Origin: Rhodococcus sp. 1168
GTDB lineage: Bacteria > Actinomycetota > Actinomycetes > Mycobacteriales > Mycobacteriaceae
Assembly: GCF_002091955.1 (NCBI RefSeq)
Contig: NZ_MKKY01000032.1
Location: 1 to 64,000 of the forward strand
Reading direction: 5' to 3'
Length of the DNA stretch: 64,000 nt
Made by a program: the position numbers and the translations under genes. Each line of letters begins with the position of its first letter. Positions within the stretch are counted from its first letter, which is position 1. The notes beneath the pieces are model-generated. The model was not told the origin of the DNA, ran no database searches, and was given only the letters and a program-made list of their open reading frames with translations. Below are positions 1 to 8,304 of this stretch, piece after piece.

Positions 1-4
1 CGTT

Positions 5-41
5 CTTTGCCAGGATGATCGTGAGACACATCCTGGCAAAG
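5..41. repeat. Perfect 13-bp inverted repeat (hairpin) upstream of the IS3 transposase
   Basis: Positions 5-17 (CTTTGCCAGGATG) and 29-41 (CATCCTGGCAAAG) are perfect reverse complements with an 11-nt loop. No T-run follows on either side. It may be the terminator of a gene outside the window or part of the left end of the insertion sequence. I could not match it to the right end of the element, so the IS boundary is not set by it. Confidence 0.6.
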
Positions 42-57
42 TAGGCGGGGAATCGAG

Positions 58-525
58 TTGCTTGTGATCGACATCGAGATCGGACGCACCCGCACGGGCG
101 GGCGCACGTTTCCGGTTGCGTTTCGGATCGCGTTCGTCGAAGAGTGGGATCTGTGTACCGACCACGGATCGAAGGTTCGACTGATGCGTGAGCACAACCT
201 CACCAGAGCGACCGTGCGGAACTGGCTTCGGAGCCGAGACGAGGGAGAATACGAAGCACAGATGGCTCCGGCCGCAGAAAAGAGGTCACTACGCCGCATG
301 GAGAACTTCGACCGCGCCGAATTCAACAGACTCCGTAAAGAGAACCGCGAACTCAAACACAAACTCGCCCAGAGCGAGGCGGTGCAAGAGATCCTGGGAA
401 AAGCGTACGAGCTCTTGGAAGGAATCACCACGAGCTCACCGAACGAGGACCCGACCGAGATTCCGGTAACACTGCTGAGCGCGAACGAATACGCACGGTG
501 GCTCGAGCGCAACAAACTGTCCTGA
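58..525 (+). CDS. IS3-family transposase OrfA
   Basis: Small protein of 155 aa with an N-terminal helix-turn-helix region (about residues 20-60, with an RATVRNWLRSR recognition-helix-like segment). A leucine-zipper-like coiled coil follows at about residues 85-120 (RLRKENRELKHKLAQSEAVQEIL). That layout is the usual one for OrfA of IS3 elements, which binds the terminal repeats and oligomerises. The start is TTG 58, or GTG 64 two codons later. It overlaps orfB by 28 nt, and orfB lies in the -1 frame, as expected for IS3 elements that make an OrfAB fusion by -1 frameshifting. I do not see a classic A-rich slippery heptamer in the overlap. Confidence 0.85.
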   Translation: MLVIDIEIGRTRTGGRTFPVAFRIAFVEEWDLCTDHGSKVRLMREHNLTRATVRNWLRSRDEGEYEAQMAPAAEKRSLRRMENFDRAEFNRLRKENRELKHKLAQSEAVQEILGKAYELLEGITTSSPNEDPTEIPVTLLSANEYARWLERNKLS

Positions 526-1535
526 TCGCCCTCGTCGGCGCGCTCGTGGGAGCTGACGTCGGTGTCCGTGACGGATGCGAATTGGTCGGTATCGCACGCG
601 CCACCTATTACCGAATAACACGCAACTACTCCCACTACCGCCCTGTCGTCGATCCGACACCGCACAAGGATCGACACCAACCAGCAGCACTGACCGCATC
701 CGAACGGACTGCGATCGTGTCAGTCCTCGAAGCTGACGACTACGCCGATCTGTCTGTCGTTCAAACATATTGGCGTGCATTCGATGCCGAGAAAATTGAC
801 TGCAGCGAGCGTACGTTCTACCGGATAGCCGCCCAACAGGGGTTGGTCGGTGATCGTCGACGCAGCAAGCTCGGCGGTCTCGTCCAACATCGCAGCAAGC
901 CGATCGTGCACGCCGGCGACGTCGGTGAACTGTGGTCCTGGGATGTCACCGAACTGCGGGGGCCACGGACCCAGGATCGATACAGGTTGTATCTGGTCAT
1001 AGATGTGTTCTCCCGCTATCCGGTGGGTTGGCGTGTCGAATACTCGGAAGACTCTGCCCTGGCGGTAGCGATGTTCGCCCGCGCTATCGAACGATTCGGG
1101 GCACCTAACGGAGTGCACGCAGACAATGGTGCAGTCATGCGTTCGGATGCTCTGGTGAGATCTCTCGTCGCCGAGAACGTCGTCCCGACGTATTCACGAC
1201 CGAGGGTCAGCGATGACAATCCGTTTTCGGAGTCATTGTTCAAGACCATCAAATACGACCTCAACTGCCCACCGCACTTCGATGACATCGAGCACGCCCG
1301 CACATGGACAACAGAGTTTCTTCATCGCTACGCCACTGAACACCGCCACAGTGGACTCGGACGGCACACACCACATCAGGTGCACACCGGCATCGCTGCT
1401 GACACTCAGCAACGACGCCAGCGTGCACTCGACCGGGCTTACGCCAACCACCCCGAACGCTATCGCGCAGCACCCTGTGCCCCTGACCTTCCCGGACCCA
1501 CCGGGATCAACACCAACCTGTCTCGGACAGGTTGA
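498..1535 (+). CDS. IS3-family transposase OrfB (DDE integrase core)
   Basis: Catalytic subunit of the IS3 transposase, 345 aa. An HTH-like region near the N-terminus is followed by an rve-type integrase core. The DDE triad is readable: Asp in WDVTEL, Asp in HADNG, and Glu in DNPFSESLFKT, with the Lys/Arg-rich helix behind it. It starts at GTG 498 inside orfA, in the -1 frame, so it may be made alone or as an OrfAB fusion. The stop codon lies within a 9-bp inverted repeat (1514-1534), suggesting the right end of the element is close. The ORF looks intact, so the element may be active. Confidence 0.88.
   Translation: MARAQQTVLIALVGALVGADVGVRDGCELVGIARATYYRITRNYSHYRPVVDPTPHKDRHQPAALTASERTAIVSVLEADDYADLSVVQTYWRAFDAEKIDCSERTFYRIAAQQGLVGDRRRSKLGGLVQHRSKPIVHAGDVGELWSWDVTELRGPRTQDRYRLYLVIDVFSRYPVGWRVEYSEDSALAVAMFARAIERFGAPNGVHADNGAVMRSDALVRSLVAENVVPTYSRPRVSDDNPFSESLFKTIKYDLNCPPHFDDIEHARTWTTEFLHRYATEHRHSGLGRHTPHQVHTGIAADTQQRRQRALDRAYANHPERYRAAPCAPDLPGPTGINTNLSRTG
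1514..1534. repeat. 9-bp inverted repeat at the orfB stop codon, likely near the right IS end
   Basis: CAACCTGTC (1514-1522), a TCG loop, and GACAGGTTG (1526-1534) are perfect complements. The position fits the terminal region of an IS3 element, where the right repeat commonly sits beside or inside the 3' end of orfB. I found no matching copy near positions 1-57. Confidence 0.5.
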
Positions 1536-1563
1536 CAACTTCCGAGAGAAAGGGGGTTTGCTT

Positions 1564-2586
1564 GTGAAAAGGGGTGCGCGCTCGCGTTATCCACAGGTCC
1601 ATACACAGGCCATTGCCCTGAACTGCATCGCTGACGACTATGAGCACGTGACCCAAATCGTTCGCCGGAAAGACGCCCTCACCCGCGGAATTACCGACTC
1701 CGAACTACAGCGTTATTGCCGAACCGAATCGTGGAAACGTTTGCGCCCAGGGGCGTTCGTGAGCCGGGACGAGTTCGACGCGCTCGGTGCCGTCGACAAG
1801 CACCGCGTGATCGCCGAGGCAGTACTGGGCGCTGCTCGCACCCCCGATGCCGTGCTCAGTCACGTTTCGGCGGCCGTCGTCCATGGCCTGTCGGTGTGGG
1901 GCCTGCCTTTGAGGAAAGTGCACGTCACACGCAATCGCAGAAGTGGAGCGCGCACGAGTTCGGTTCGCGTCCTGCACTGTTCGCCTTACCACCCGCACGA
2001 GATAGTGGATGTCGACGGTATTCGCGTGACGAGTATCGGACGAACCATTGCCGATATCGCGCGCTCCGAAAAGTTCGAGGCTGCGGTGTGCGCGGCCGAC
2101 GAAGCTGCTCGCTTACACCGTCTGACCTCGTCCGAGGTGGTGAACGCACTGGATCTGCGCCCGACGCATTCCGGGAACGCCGCCGGGTTGAGGGTTGCCA
2201 ACTTCATGAACGGTCGCGCGGAAAGTGTCGGGGAATCTCGAACTCGAGTGGCAGTGGCCGAACTCGGCTACCTTCCCGAGCTGCAGACTTCGATTGTGGT
2301 GCGGGGTAAATCGATCGCGCGTGTCGACTTCTATCTCCGAGCTATCACGACGGCGTGTGAGTTCGACGGCAAGATCAAATACGGACGACTGGTCCCCGAA
2401 GACTCGACCGCACACGAGGTGGTGTGGCGCGAAAAGCTTCGAGAGGATGCGATACGCGACGCCGGTTTTCAAATGGTTCGCCTGACGTGGGCGGACTTGA
2501 CTGCGCCGGGCGAGATTCGTCGACGAATCGAAGCCGCAGCGCTACGAGCGGCCAAGTCGCCGCCGCCGACCGCGATAGCCCGCTGA
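1564..2586 (+). CDS. AbiEi-like / DUF559-type protein of unknown role
   Basis: A protein of about 340 aa. Residues around 35-75 form a winged-helix-like segment (RRKDALTRGITDSELQRYCR, then WKRLRPGAFVS) like the N-terminus of AbiEi-type antitoxins. The C-terminal part (ARVDFYLRAITTACEFDGKIKYG, then DAGFQMVRLTWADL) matches the DUF559/endonuclease-like fold often found in this actinobacterial family. These genes are common in Rhodococcus and mycobacteria and mostly lack a partner toxin; none is visible here. GTG 1564 has a good purine-rich site (AGGGGG, 1551-1556). GTG 1648 is an alternative that begins right before the conserved region. The open frame continues upstream into orfB, but that extension is not coding. 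Confidence 0.7.
   Translation: MKRGARSRYPQVHTQAIALNCIADDYEHVTQIVRRKDALTRGITDSELQRYCRTESWKRLRPGAFVSRDEFDALGAVDKHRVIAEAVLGAARTPDAVLSHVSAAVVHGLSVWGLPLRKVHVTRNRRSGARTSSVRVLHCSPYHPHEIVDVDGIRVTSIGRTIADIARSEKFEAAVCAADEAARLHRLTSSEVVNALDLRPTHSGNAAGLRVANFMNGRAESVGESRTRVAVAELGYLPELQTSIVVRGKSIARVDFYLRAITTACEFDGKIKYGRLVPEDSTAHEVVWREKLREDAIRDAGFQMVRLTWADLTAPGEIRRRIEAAALRAAKSPPPTAIAR
1567..1583 (+). repeat. Dispersed AAAAGGGGTGCGCGCTC element, copy 1
   Basis: A 17-bp sequence at the 5' edge of the AbiEi-like gene. It recurs as AAAAAGGGTGCGCGCTC at 2650-2666 and, inverted with one mismatch, at 2585-2601. The three copies bracket the gene. It overlaps the proposed start region of that gene, which favours the downstream start at 1648. 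Confidence 0.5.
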
Positions 2587-2666
2587 GCGTGCACCCTTTT
2601 TCCAAAGCACACCCCCACGCTCGGACGTGAACAACCGTCCCCGGTTACCAAAAAGGGTGCGCGCTC
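2585..2666. repeat. Inverted pair of the GGTGCGCGCTC element after the AbiEi-like gene
   Basis: GAGCGTGCACCCTTTTT (2585-2601) and AAAAAGGGTGCGCGCTC (2650-2666) form 17-bp arms with one mismatch, separated by 48 nt. The element lies between two convergent genes: the AbiEi-like gene ending at 2586 and the S9 peptidase ending at 2684. A GC-rich stem with an A/T run at the inner end would fit a bidirectional terminator. The same unit at 1567 suggests a small dispersed repeat as well. Confidence 0.5.
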
Positions 2667-2683
2667 CGAAACTCGAACGACGC

Positions 2684-4594
2684 TCAGGGCCTCCACAATT
2701 CGAGCTGAGGGATCCCGGGCGGGGTGAAGCCGAGCACTTGACCGTAGAAGGACAGTTCGGATTCCCGCGCGTGAACTTGCGTCTCCAATTTGCGGAAGCC
2801 GTGCGATTCACCCTCGTACGCCAGATATGCGTGCGGAATACCTTTGCGTACGAGTGCATCCCGGAATCGTTCGGCCTGTGACGGCGGCACGATCGGGTCG
2901 GAGAGCCCTTGCAGCAACAGCACTGGGCAGGACAATCCGTCGACGTTGTTGATCGGTGCGCGGCTTCGGTACAGGTCGATCGCGTCGGGGAGCGGTCCGA
3001 TCAGGCTGTCGATGTATCGTGATTCGAAGTCATGAGTCTCGGCGACGAACATTTCCAGTTCGGCAACTCCGTAGTACGAAGCACCGCAGGCGAATACATC
3101 CGAGGATGTGAGCGCCGCCAGGACGGTCCAGCCGCCTGCCGACCCGCCTTCGATCGCGAGCCTGGCTGGATCTGCGAGACCGGCATCGGCAAGCCCTTGC
3201 ACTGCCGCGATCGTGTCCTCGACGTCGACGACACCCCATTGCCCGCGGAGACGGTTGCGGTATTCCCGCCCGTATCCGCTCGATCCGCCGTAGTTGACGT
3301 CGATCACTCCGATTCCGCGGCTGGTGAAGTACGCGAACACCGGGTTGAGCGCAGGCGCTACGTGGGCCGTCGGACCTCCGTGCACAAAAGCCACGTAGGG
3401 CGGCAGCTCTCCTTCGAGTCCTCGGTAGTCGGGATTGCGCGGCGCATAGGCGATCGCATGGACTTCGCGCTGTGGGCCCTGGAAGGTCATCAGCTCGCCC
3501 TGAGGGAGGTAGTCGGCGTCGGGAATCGTCTCTCTTCCCGAGCGGATTTCTGCCAGTGAGCGGGTGCCGAGATCCAACTGTCTCAGCCCGCTGGCACTGT
3601 GTGTACCGCCCGCGCGCAACAGCACGGACGATCCGCGGCGGCCACCGAGGGAGATGGAGATGAGTCCGCCGAGGTCGATGTCGTCGAGCGATCCGGTGAC
3701 GGGATCGAGGATGCCGAGCGTATCGGTTCCGAAAGTCCTGACCGTCAGGAGCTTTCCGTCGTCGAGCACCGAGTACGACTGCGCACCGAGCTGCCACAGC
3801 GGAGCGCCGAAGTCCGCATCCGCTGCATGCAACGCCACTACCTCTGCGTCCAGGGATGTCCGGTACAGGTTCCACCATCCGGATCGGTCGCTGATGACGT
3901 ACAGCGACTCGTCGTCGATCCACTCCGGTTGCAGCACGGATTCCTCGGTGCCGCCGAGGATGGTTCGAGACACCCCGGTGGCGAGATCGACTATTCGGAG
4001 TTCGGTTCCATCCCAGGGCATCTGCGGGTGGTTCCAGGCGACGAACGCCAGCGTGTTCCCATTCGGCGAGAGCCGCGGGTACGCCAGGAAGTCCGATCCC
4101 GAGGCCAGTGATCGAACGCCGGACCCGTCGAGGGCGATCGCACAGATGTCGCGGGAGACGTTCGCCCCGTCATGAGTTTCCCGTACCGCCAGCACTTCGT
4201 TGCCGACGATCGACAGTTCGGCGTATCGAACTGCTGCCGCCACGGCGGGTGCCGGGGTCAGCGGGACCGGTATCTCGCCGGGCTTGCCGATGTAAACGCG
4301 TTGATCGGTGAACTCCGAGAACACGATTCGACCGTCGTCGGTCGCGGTCCAGGCCCCACCCCCGTATTCGTGAACACGGGTGCGTGCGTTGAACGGTTTG
4401 GGCAGAAGCGAAGTAACAACACCGTTCTCGACGCGGCAAACTGTGGTGCGCCCATCCTCGGTCGGGCGCATCTCCGACCACCACACCTCATCGCCGACGA
4501 ACCGACCTCCCTCGACGGGGTGTCCGCTGGCGGAAAGATCGACGGCGGAAATCGGGGATGGCCAGGAACCGAAGGGGAGCGCTGCAGGGGTCAC
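2684..4594 (-). CDS. S9 family peptidase (prolyl oligopeptidase / dipeptidyl aminopeptidase type)
   Basis: Cytosolic serine peptidase of about 636 aa with an N-terminal WD40/beta-propeller-like region and a C-terminal alpha/beta hydrolase domain. The nucleophile elbow is GGSAGGWT (Ser at about residue 485). The Asp lies in LSDPIVPP (about 563) and the His in GESHGFRKLE (about 596). No signal peptide is seen. GTG 4594 (VTPAALPFGSWPSP) is preferred because the propeller-type N-terminus begins there; a GTG at 4636 would add 14 residues. It follows the SRAP gene on the same strand by 64 nt, so the two may be co-transcribed. Substrate specificity cannot be read from the sequence. Confidence 0.88.
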   Translation of the reverse strand: MTPAALPFGSWPSPISAVDLSASGHPVEGGRFVGDEVWWSEMRPTEDGRTTVCRVENGVVTSLLPKPFNARTRVHEYGGGAWTATDDGRIVFSEFTDQRVYIGKPGEIPVPLTPAPAVAAAVRYAELSIVGNEVLAVRETHDGANVSRDICAIALDGSGVRSLASGSDFLAYPRLSPNGNTLAFVAWNHPQMPWDGTELRIVDLATGVSRTILGGTEESVLQPEWIDDESLYVISDRSGWWNLYRTSLDAEVVALHAADADFGAPLWQLGAQSYSVLDDGKLLTVRTFGTDTLGILDPVTGSLDDIDLGGLISISLGGRRGSSVLLRAGGTHSASGLRQLDLGTRSLAEIRSGRETIPDADYLPQGELMTFQGPQREVHAIAYAPRNPDYRGLEGELPPYVAFVHGGPTAHVAPALNPVFAYFTSRGIGVIDVNYGGSSGYGREYRNRLRGQWGVVDVEDTIAAVQGLADAGLADPARLAIEGGSAGGWTVLAALTSSDVFACGASYYGVAELEMFVAETHDFESRYIDSLIGPLPDAIDLYRSRAPINNVDGLSCPVLLLQGLSDPIVPPSQAERFRDALVRKGIPHAYLAYEGESHGFRKLETQVHARESELSFYGQVLGFTPPGIPQLELWRP

Positions 4595-4658
4595 ACCGAC
4601 CAGGGTAGGTGAGTACCTCCCCCGCGCCGTGCGCACCTTCGCGCCAGCAACGACGGAA

Positions 4659-5366
4659 CTAGCCGGCCGGTTGAAGCAGATCAGGGTTGTCGTTCTTGAC
4701 GCTGTTGACCGCGGAGCTGACCTCGTAAGGCACCAAGCTGGGCTCGGGGATAGCGGCCAGCATCTCCTGGACCGAACCCAGATCGGTCATCGCCGGGTCC
4801 AGCCAAGCGGACCGAAGGGACTTCGGCACGATCACTGGAGAGCGATCGTGAATGTGACCGAGCGCGTCCGCGGCGGGAGCCGTCAACACCGTGACCGACC
4901 AGACCCATCGATCCGGGTCCTCCTCGGACTTCGTCGGGTCACGCCACAGCTCGTACAAGCCGGCCATCTCCAGAACCCCGCTGGAGTGCAGAAAATAGGG
5001 CACTTTTCTGCCGTCGCGCTTCTCCCATTCGTAGTAGCCATCGGCCGGGACGATGCACCGCCTACGGGCTGCTGCCTTCTTGAATGCCGGTTTCTCGGTG
5101 ATCGTCTCGGATCTCGCGTTGATGAGCCTGCTTCCGATCTTGATGTCCTTGGACCACGACGGGATCAGACCCCAGCGAACCGAACGCAACTGCCGCACGG
5201 CGTCGGCTTCGGGTTCGGCTTTGGGTGCGCGCTCGAGAATGGTTCGTACGGTCTGCGTGGGCGCGACGTTGTACGCCGGGGGCAGCTCTTCGCCGATGGT
5301 CTCGGCAATGTCGAAGACTGCCCGCAGGTCATGATCGCTCTGGGTACTGGCATACCGTCCGCACAT
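4659..5366 (-). CDS. SOS response-associated peptidase, SRAP / YedK (HMCES) family
   Basis: DNA-repair protein of the SRAP family, which forms a covalent thiazolidine link to abasic sites in single-stranded DNA through Cys2. The start at 5366 gives an N-terminus of MCGRYAS, placing the essential Cys at position 2 after Met removal. An in-frame ATG 30 nt upstream would bury that Cys and is rejected. Other family motifs are NVAPTQ, INARSET, the GYYEWEK glutamate segment and HDRSPVI (active-site His). Length (about 235 aa) is normal. The gene is divergent from the aminotransferase at 5456. Confidence 0.93.
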   Translation of the reverse strand: MCGRYASTQSDHDLRAVFDIAETIGEELPPAYNVAPTQTVRTILERAPKAEPEADAVRQLRSVRWGLIPSWSKDIKIGSRLINARSETITEKPAFKKAAARRRCIVPADGYYEWEKRDGRKVPYFLHSSGVLEMAGLYELWRDPTKSEEDPDRWVWSVTVLTAPAADALGHIHDRSPVIVPKSLRSAWLDPAMTDLGSVQEMLAAIPEPSLVPYEVSSAVNSVKNDNPDLLQPAG

Positions 5367-5455
5367 AAAGAAAATTGTCGCATCCCGCACCGACAAGAAA
5401 GGCCTGGTCCACTATGCCTGGATGTGCTGGGCACCGACCTGGCAAGATTAGGGGG

Positions 5456-6709
5456 GTGAACCATCCGCAGACGAATCATCAGACGCGTCAACCTCGCACG
5501 TTGCAGCAGTCGACCAAGCTGCAGAACGTGCTGTACGAGATCCGCGGCCCGGTACACGCCCACGCGGCGCGACTGGAAGCCGAAGGCCATCGAATTCTCA
5601 AGCTCAACATCGGCAACCCTGCGCCGTTCGGTTTCGAGGCGCCCGACGTCATAGTCCGTGACATGATTGCCGCGTTGCCGTATGCGCAGGGCTACTCGGA
5701 GTCGAAGGGCATTCTGTCCGCCCGGCGTGCGATCGTCACGCGCTACGAGCTCGAACCTGGCTTCCCCGAACTCGACGTCGACGACATCTACCTGGGTAAC
5801 GGCGTGTCCGAGCTCATCACGATGACGATGCAGGCACTGCTCGACGACGGTGACGAGGTCCTGATCCCGGCGCCCGATTACCCACTGTGGACGGCGATGA
5901 CGACGCTCGCGGGCGGCAAAGCCGTGCACTACATATGCGACGAGGAAAACGAGTGGAACCCCGACCTCGCGGACATCGAGTCGAAGATCACCCCCAAGAC
6001 GGTGGCTCTCTTGGTGATCAACCCGAACAACCCGACCGGTGCGGTGTATTCGAAGGAGATCCTGCAAGGCATCGTCGAGCTGGCTCGTAAGCATCAGCTC
6101 CTCTTGTTGGCCGATGAAATCTACGACCGCATCCTCTACGACGACGCCGAACACACGTCGTTGGCAAGCCTTGCTCCCGACCTTCTGTGCTTGACGTACA
6201 ACGGACTGTCCAAGGCATACCGGGTGGCTGGATACCGTGCAGGCTGGCTCGCGATCACCGGGCCCAAGGCTCATGCTGCCGGATTCCTCGAAGGTATCGA
6301 TCTGTTGGCGTCGACCAGGCTGTGTCCCAATGTGCCCGCACAACATGCGATTCAGGTGGCGCTGGGCGGACATCAGAGCATCGGCGATCTCATCCTTCCC
6401 GGCGGCCGACTGCTCGAGCAGCGTGACGTCGCATGGAAGAAGTTGAATGAGATCCACGGCGTCTCGTGCGTTAAACCGCGCGGTGCACTGTATGCGTTTC
6501 CGCGCCTCGACCCGGAAGTGCACGAGATTTACGACGACGAGAAGCTTGTCCAGGATTTGCTGTTGCAGGAGAAAATTCTGGTGGTGCAGGGCACCGGTTT
6601 CAACTGGCCCGGAAACGACCATGTGCGCATCGTCACGCTTCCATGGGCGCGTGATCTGTCGGAGGCGATAGAGCGGTTCGGCAACTTTCTTGCTTCGTAC
6701 AAGCAATAG
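5456..6709 (+). CDS. AlaA-like PLP-dependent aminotransferase (class I/II fold)
   Basis: Fold-type I aminotransferase of 417 aa, closest by eye to glutamate-pyruvate aminotransferase AlaA. It would interconvert alanine/2-oxoglutarate and pyruvate/glutamate in the cytosol. Motifs include NGVSELITM, PDYPLWTA, VINPNNPTGAVYS, ADEIYDRILYD and the PLP-lysine segment LSKAYRVAGYRAGW (Lys at about residue 251), followed by a substrate-carboxylate Arg in HVRIVTLPW. The start is GTG 5456, placed directly after a G-run; the frame is open upstream to 5375 without clear coding signal. The divergent neighbour is the SRAP gene. The alanine link with ald at 8.3 kb may be coincidental. Confidence 0.88.
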   Translation: MNHPQTNHQTRQPRTLQQSTKLQNVLYEIRGPVHAHAARLEAEGHRILKLNIGNPAPFGFEAPDVIVRDMIAALPYAQGYSESKGILSARRAIVTRYELEPGFPELDVDDIYLGNGVSELITMTMQALLDDGDEVLIPAPDYPLWTAMTTLAGGKAVHYICDEENEWNPDLADIESKITPKTVALLVINPNNPTGAVYSKEILQGIVELARKHQLLLLADEIYDRILYDDAEHTSLASLAPDLLCLTYNGLSKAYRVAGYRAGWLAITGPKAHAAGFLEGIDLLASTRLCPNVPAQHAIQVALGGHQSIGDLILPGGRLLEQRDVAWKKLNEIHGVSCVKPRGALYAFPRLDPEVHEIYDDEKLVQDLLLQEKILVVQGTGFNWPGNDHVRIVTLPWARDLSEAIERFGNFLASYKQ

Positions 6710-7013
6710 GCTGGTCAGCGCGCTATTTTCGGGCGGAAGTCCCAAAGTTGTCTGTAAAGTAGGGAAATTAATTGAAAAGTGACATACAAAACAGTTCTAT
6801 GCTCCTGCCAAGTCGGCTATAGATCTGTACATTGGCGTACGGCACTTCGCGTGCCCGAGCACTGGTCGTGCCCACCCCCCCCGGGGCGATCAGGAAGGTG
6901 GCGGGGGACGCCCCCCCTGCTCCCCGCCACCGAGCTCCATAAACGGGCAGGTCGCGGCTTCTCGATCCGACGAGGCTGCACAACCACTCGCCATTCCCCG
7001 ATACTGTGTCACC
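6710..7013. other. Intergenic region with a GC-rich hairpin
   Basis: About 300 bp between the aminotransferase and the YibE/F gene with no convincing ORF. It holds A/T-rich sequence near 6740-6790, then C- and G-runs (6872-6920) and a perfect 10-bp inverted repeat, GGTGGCGGGG (6897-6906) against CCCCGCCACC (6922-6931). No T-run follows, so it is not a typical intrinsic terminator. It could be a leader structure for the downstream gene. Confidence 0.5.
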
Positions 7014-8291
7014 GTGGATTCACACGGTCATGGTCACGGACACAGCAACACACCGGCACCACTCGGCCCCATCGCCGCACGAATAGTGGTGGGGCTTCTG
7101 GTCGTGATCGGAGCATGCGTCGTCGGCGGCGCAATTGCACTGTGGCCGAGCCAGCAGCACACCGACATTCCGCTTCCGTTCAACACCTCCAGTGGCCGCG
7201 CGGTCGAAAGCGAAGCAGGAACTGTGGTGTCGCAAGACATCGGCCCCTGCGGCAGCGCGTCTTCCGGCCGCGTGTTCACCGGTAACCCGACGCCACCTGC
7301 GAGCGCAGGATACGACTGTCAACGCAGCATCGTCTCGATCGACTCGGGACCGAACGCGGGTACGCGCACCCTGATCGAAATCGTTCCTGGCCCCGGCCAG
7401 CCGGACCTCCGCACCGGTGAGAGCATTCGACTGGTCCGGCAGACCGATCCCACCGGAACCACCCAGTATTCGTTCAACGACTACGCCCGCGGACTGCCGC
7501 TCGCAGTCATCGTCGGCGTGTTCGCCGTCGTCATCTGCATCGTCGCGAGATGGCGCGGATTTCGTGCGCTGCTGGGATTGATCGTGGCGTTCGGCGTGCT
7601 CGTCGGGTTCATGCTCCCCGCGCTTCTCGACGGCGCACCTGCGATTCCCGTCGCCTTGGTCTCCGGTGCTGTCATTCTGTATTGCGTCCTCTACCTTGCA
7701 CACGGTGTCAACCTGCGAACGAGTTCTGCCCTCCTCGGAACTCTCCTGTCGATGGTGTTGGCTGCGGTGTTGTCCTATGTTGCGATTCGAATGACCCACC
7801 TGACAGGGCTCTCGGAAGAACAGAACACCGACGTTCAGGCCTACATCCAACAAGTCAGCATCAGCGGACTACTCCTTGCTGGGTTCATCATCGGATCGCT
7901 CGGCGTCCTCAACGACGTGACGATCACCCAGGCTTCCAGCGCTTTCGAGATCGCCTCGGCGGATGCAACGACGACGCGACGGCAGATCTTCTCCTCCGCG
8001 ATGCGCGTGGGGCGCGACCATATCGCCAGCACCGTCTACACCCTGGTGCTGGCGTATGCCGGTGGGGCGCTTCCGCTTCTGCTGCTGTTCAGCGTCACTG
8101 GCCGCTCCATCCAGGATGTCTTGACCGGTGATGCCGTGGCCATCGAGATCGTTCGCTCCTCGGTCGGCGGTATCGCGCTAGCGCTGTCCGTTCCGCTGAC
8201 CACAGCCATCGCCGCCATGCTCGCCCGGCCGGGAGGACCGCCGGAGCCGTCGGAGACGCCTGCAAAGAAGGCTGGCAGACACTCTCGCTAG
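7014..8291 (+). CDS. YibE/F family multi-pass membrane protein
   Basis: Integral membrane protein of 425 aa. A His-rich N-terminus (HGHGHGH) precedes a first transmembrane helix at about residues 20-45. An extracytoplasmic domain follows to about residue 155, then six or more helices containing the family features GVLNDVTITQAS and RVGRDHIASTVYTLVLAYAGGALPLLL. YibE/F proteins are widespread in Gram-positive bacteria and their function is not established. The start is GTG 7014. It is transcribed convergently with ald, 13 bp away. The His cluster could bind metal, but that is speculation. Confidence 0.88.
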   Translation: MDSHGHGHGHSNTPAPLGPIAARIVVGLLVVIGACVVGGAIALWPSQQHTDIPLPFNTSSGRAVESEAGTVVSQDIGPCGSASSGRVFTGNPTPPASAGYDCQRSIVSIDSGPNAGTRTLIEIVPGPGQPDLRTGESIRLVRQTDPTGTTQYSFNDYARGLPLAVIVGVFAVVICIVARWRGFRALLGLIVAFGVLVGFMLPALLDGAPAIPVALVSGAVILYCVLYLAHGVNLRTSSALLGTLLSMVLAAVLSYVAIRMTHLTGLSEEQNTDVQAYIQQVSISGLLLAGFIIGSLGVLNDVTITQASSAFEIASADATTTRRQIFSSAMRVGRDHIASTVYTLVLAYAGGALPLLLLFSVTGRSIQDVLTGDAVAIEIVRSSVGGIALALSVPLTTAIAAMLARPGGPPEPSETPAKKAGRHSR

Positions 8292-8304
8292 GACAGTCGG
8301 AAAG

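Noticed and set aside
1..41. Left inverted repeat of the IS3 element
   Set aside because: The 13-bp hairpin does not match the sequence at the right end (1514-1545), so I list it as a hairpin only.
1213..1563. Upstream extension of the AbiEi-like reading frame through the transposase
   Set aside because: It runs in another frame of orfB and contains no similarity to the family; the real start lies at 1564 or 1648.
5165..6745. 526-codon minus-strand open frame opposite the aminotransferase
   Set aside because: Antisense shadow; no family motifs, and it overlaps both the SRAP gene and the AlaA-like enzyme, which are well supported.
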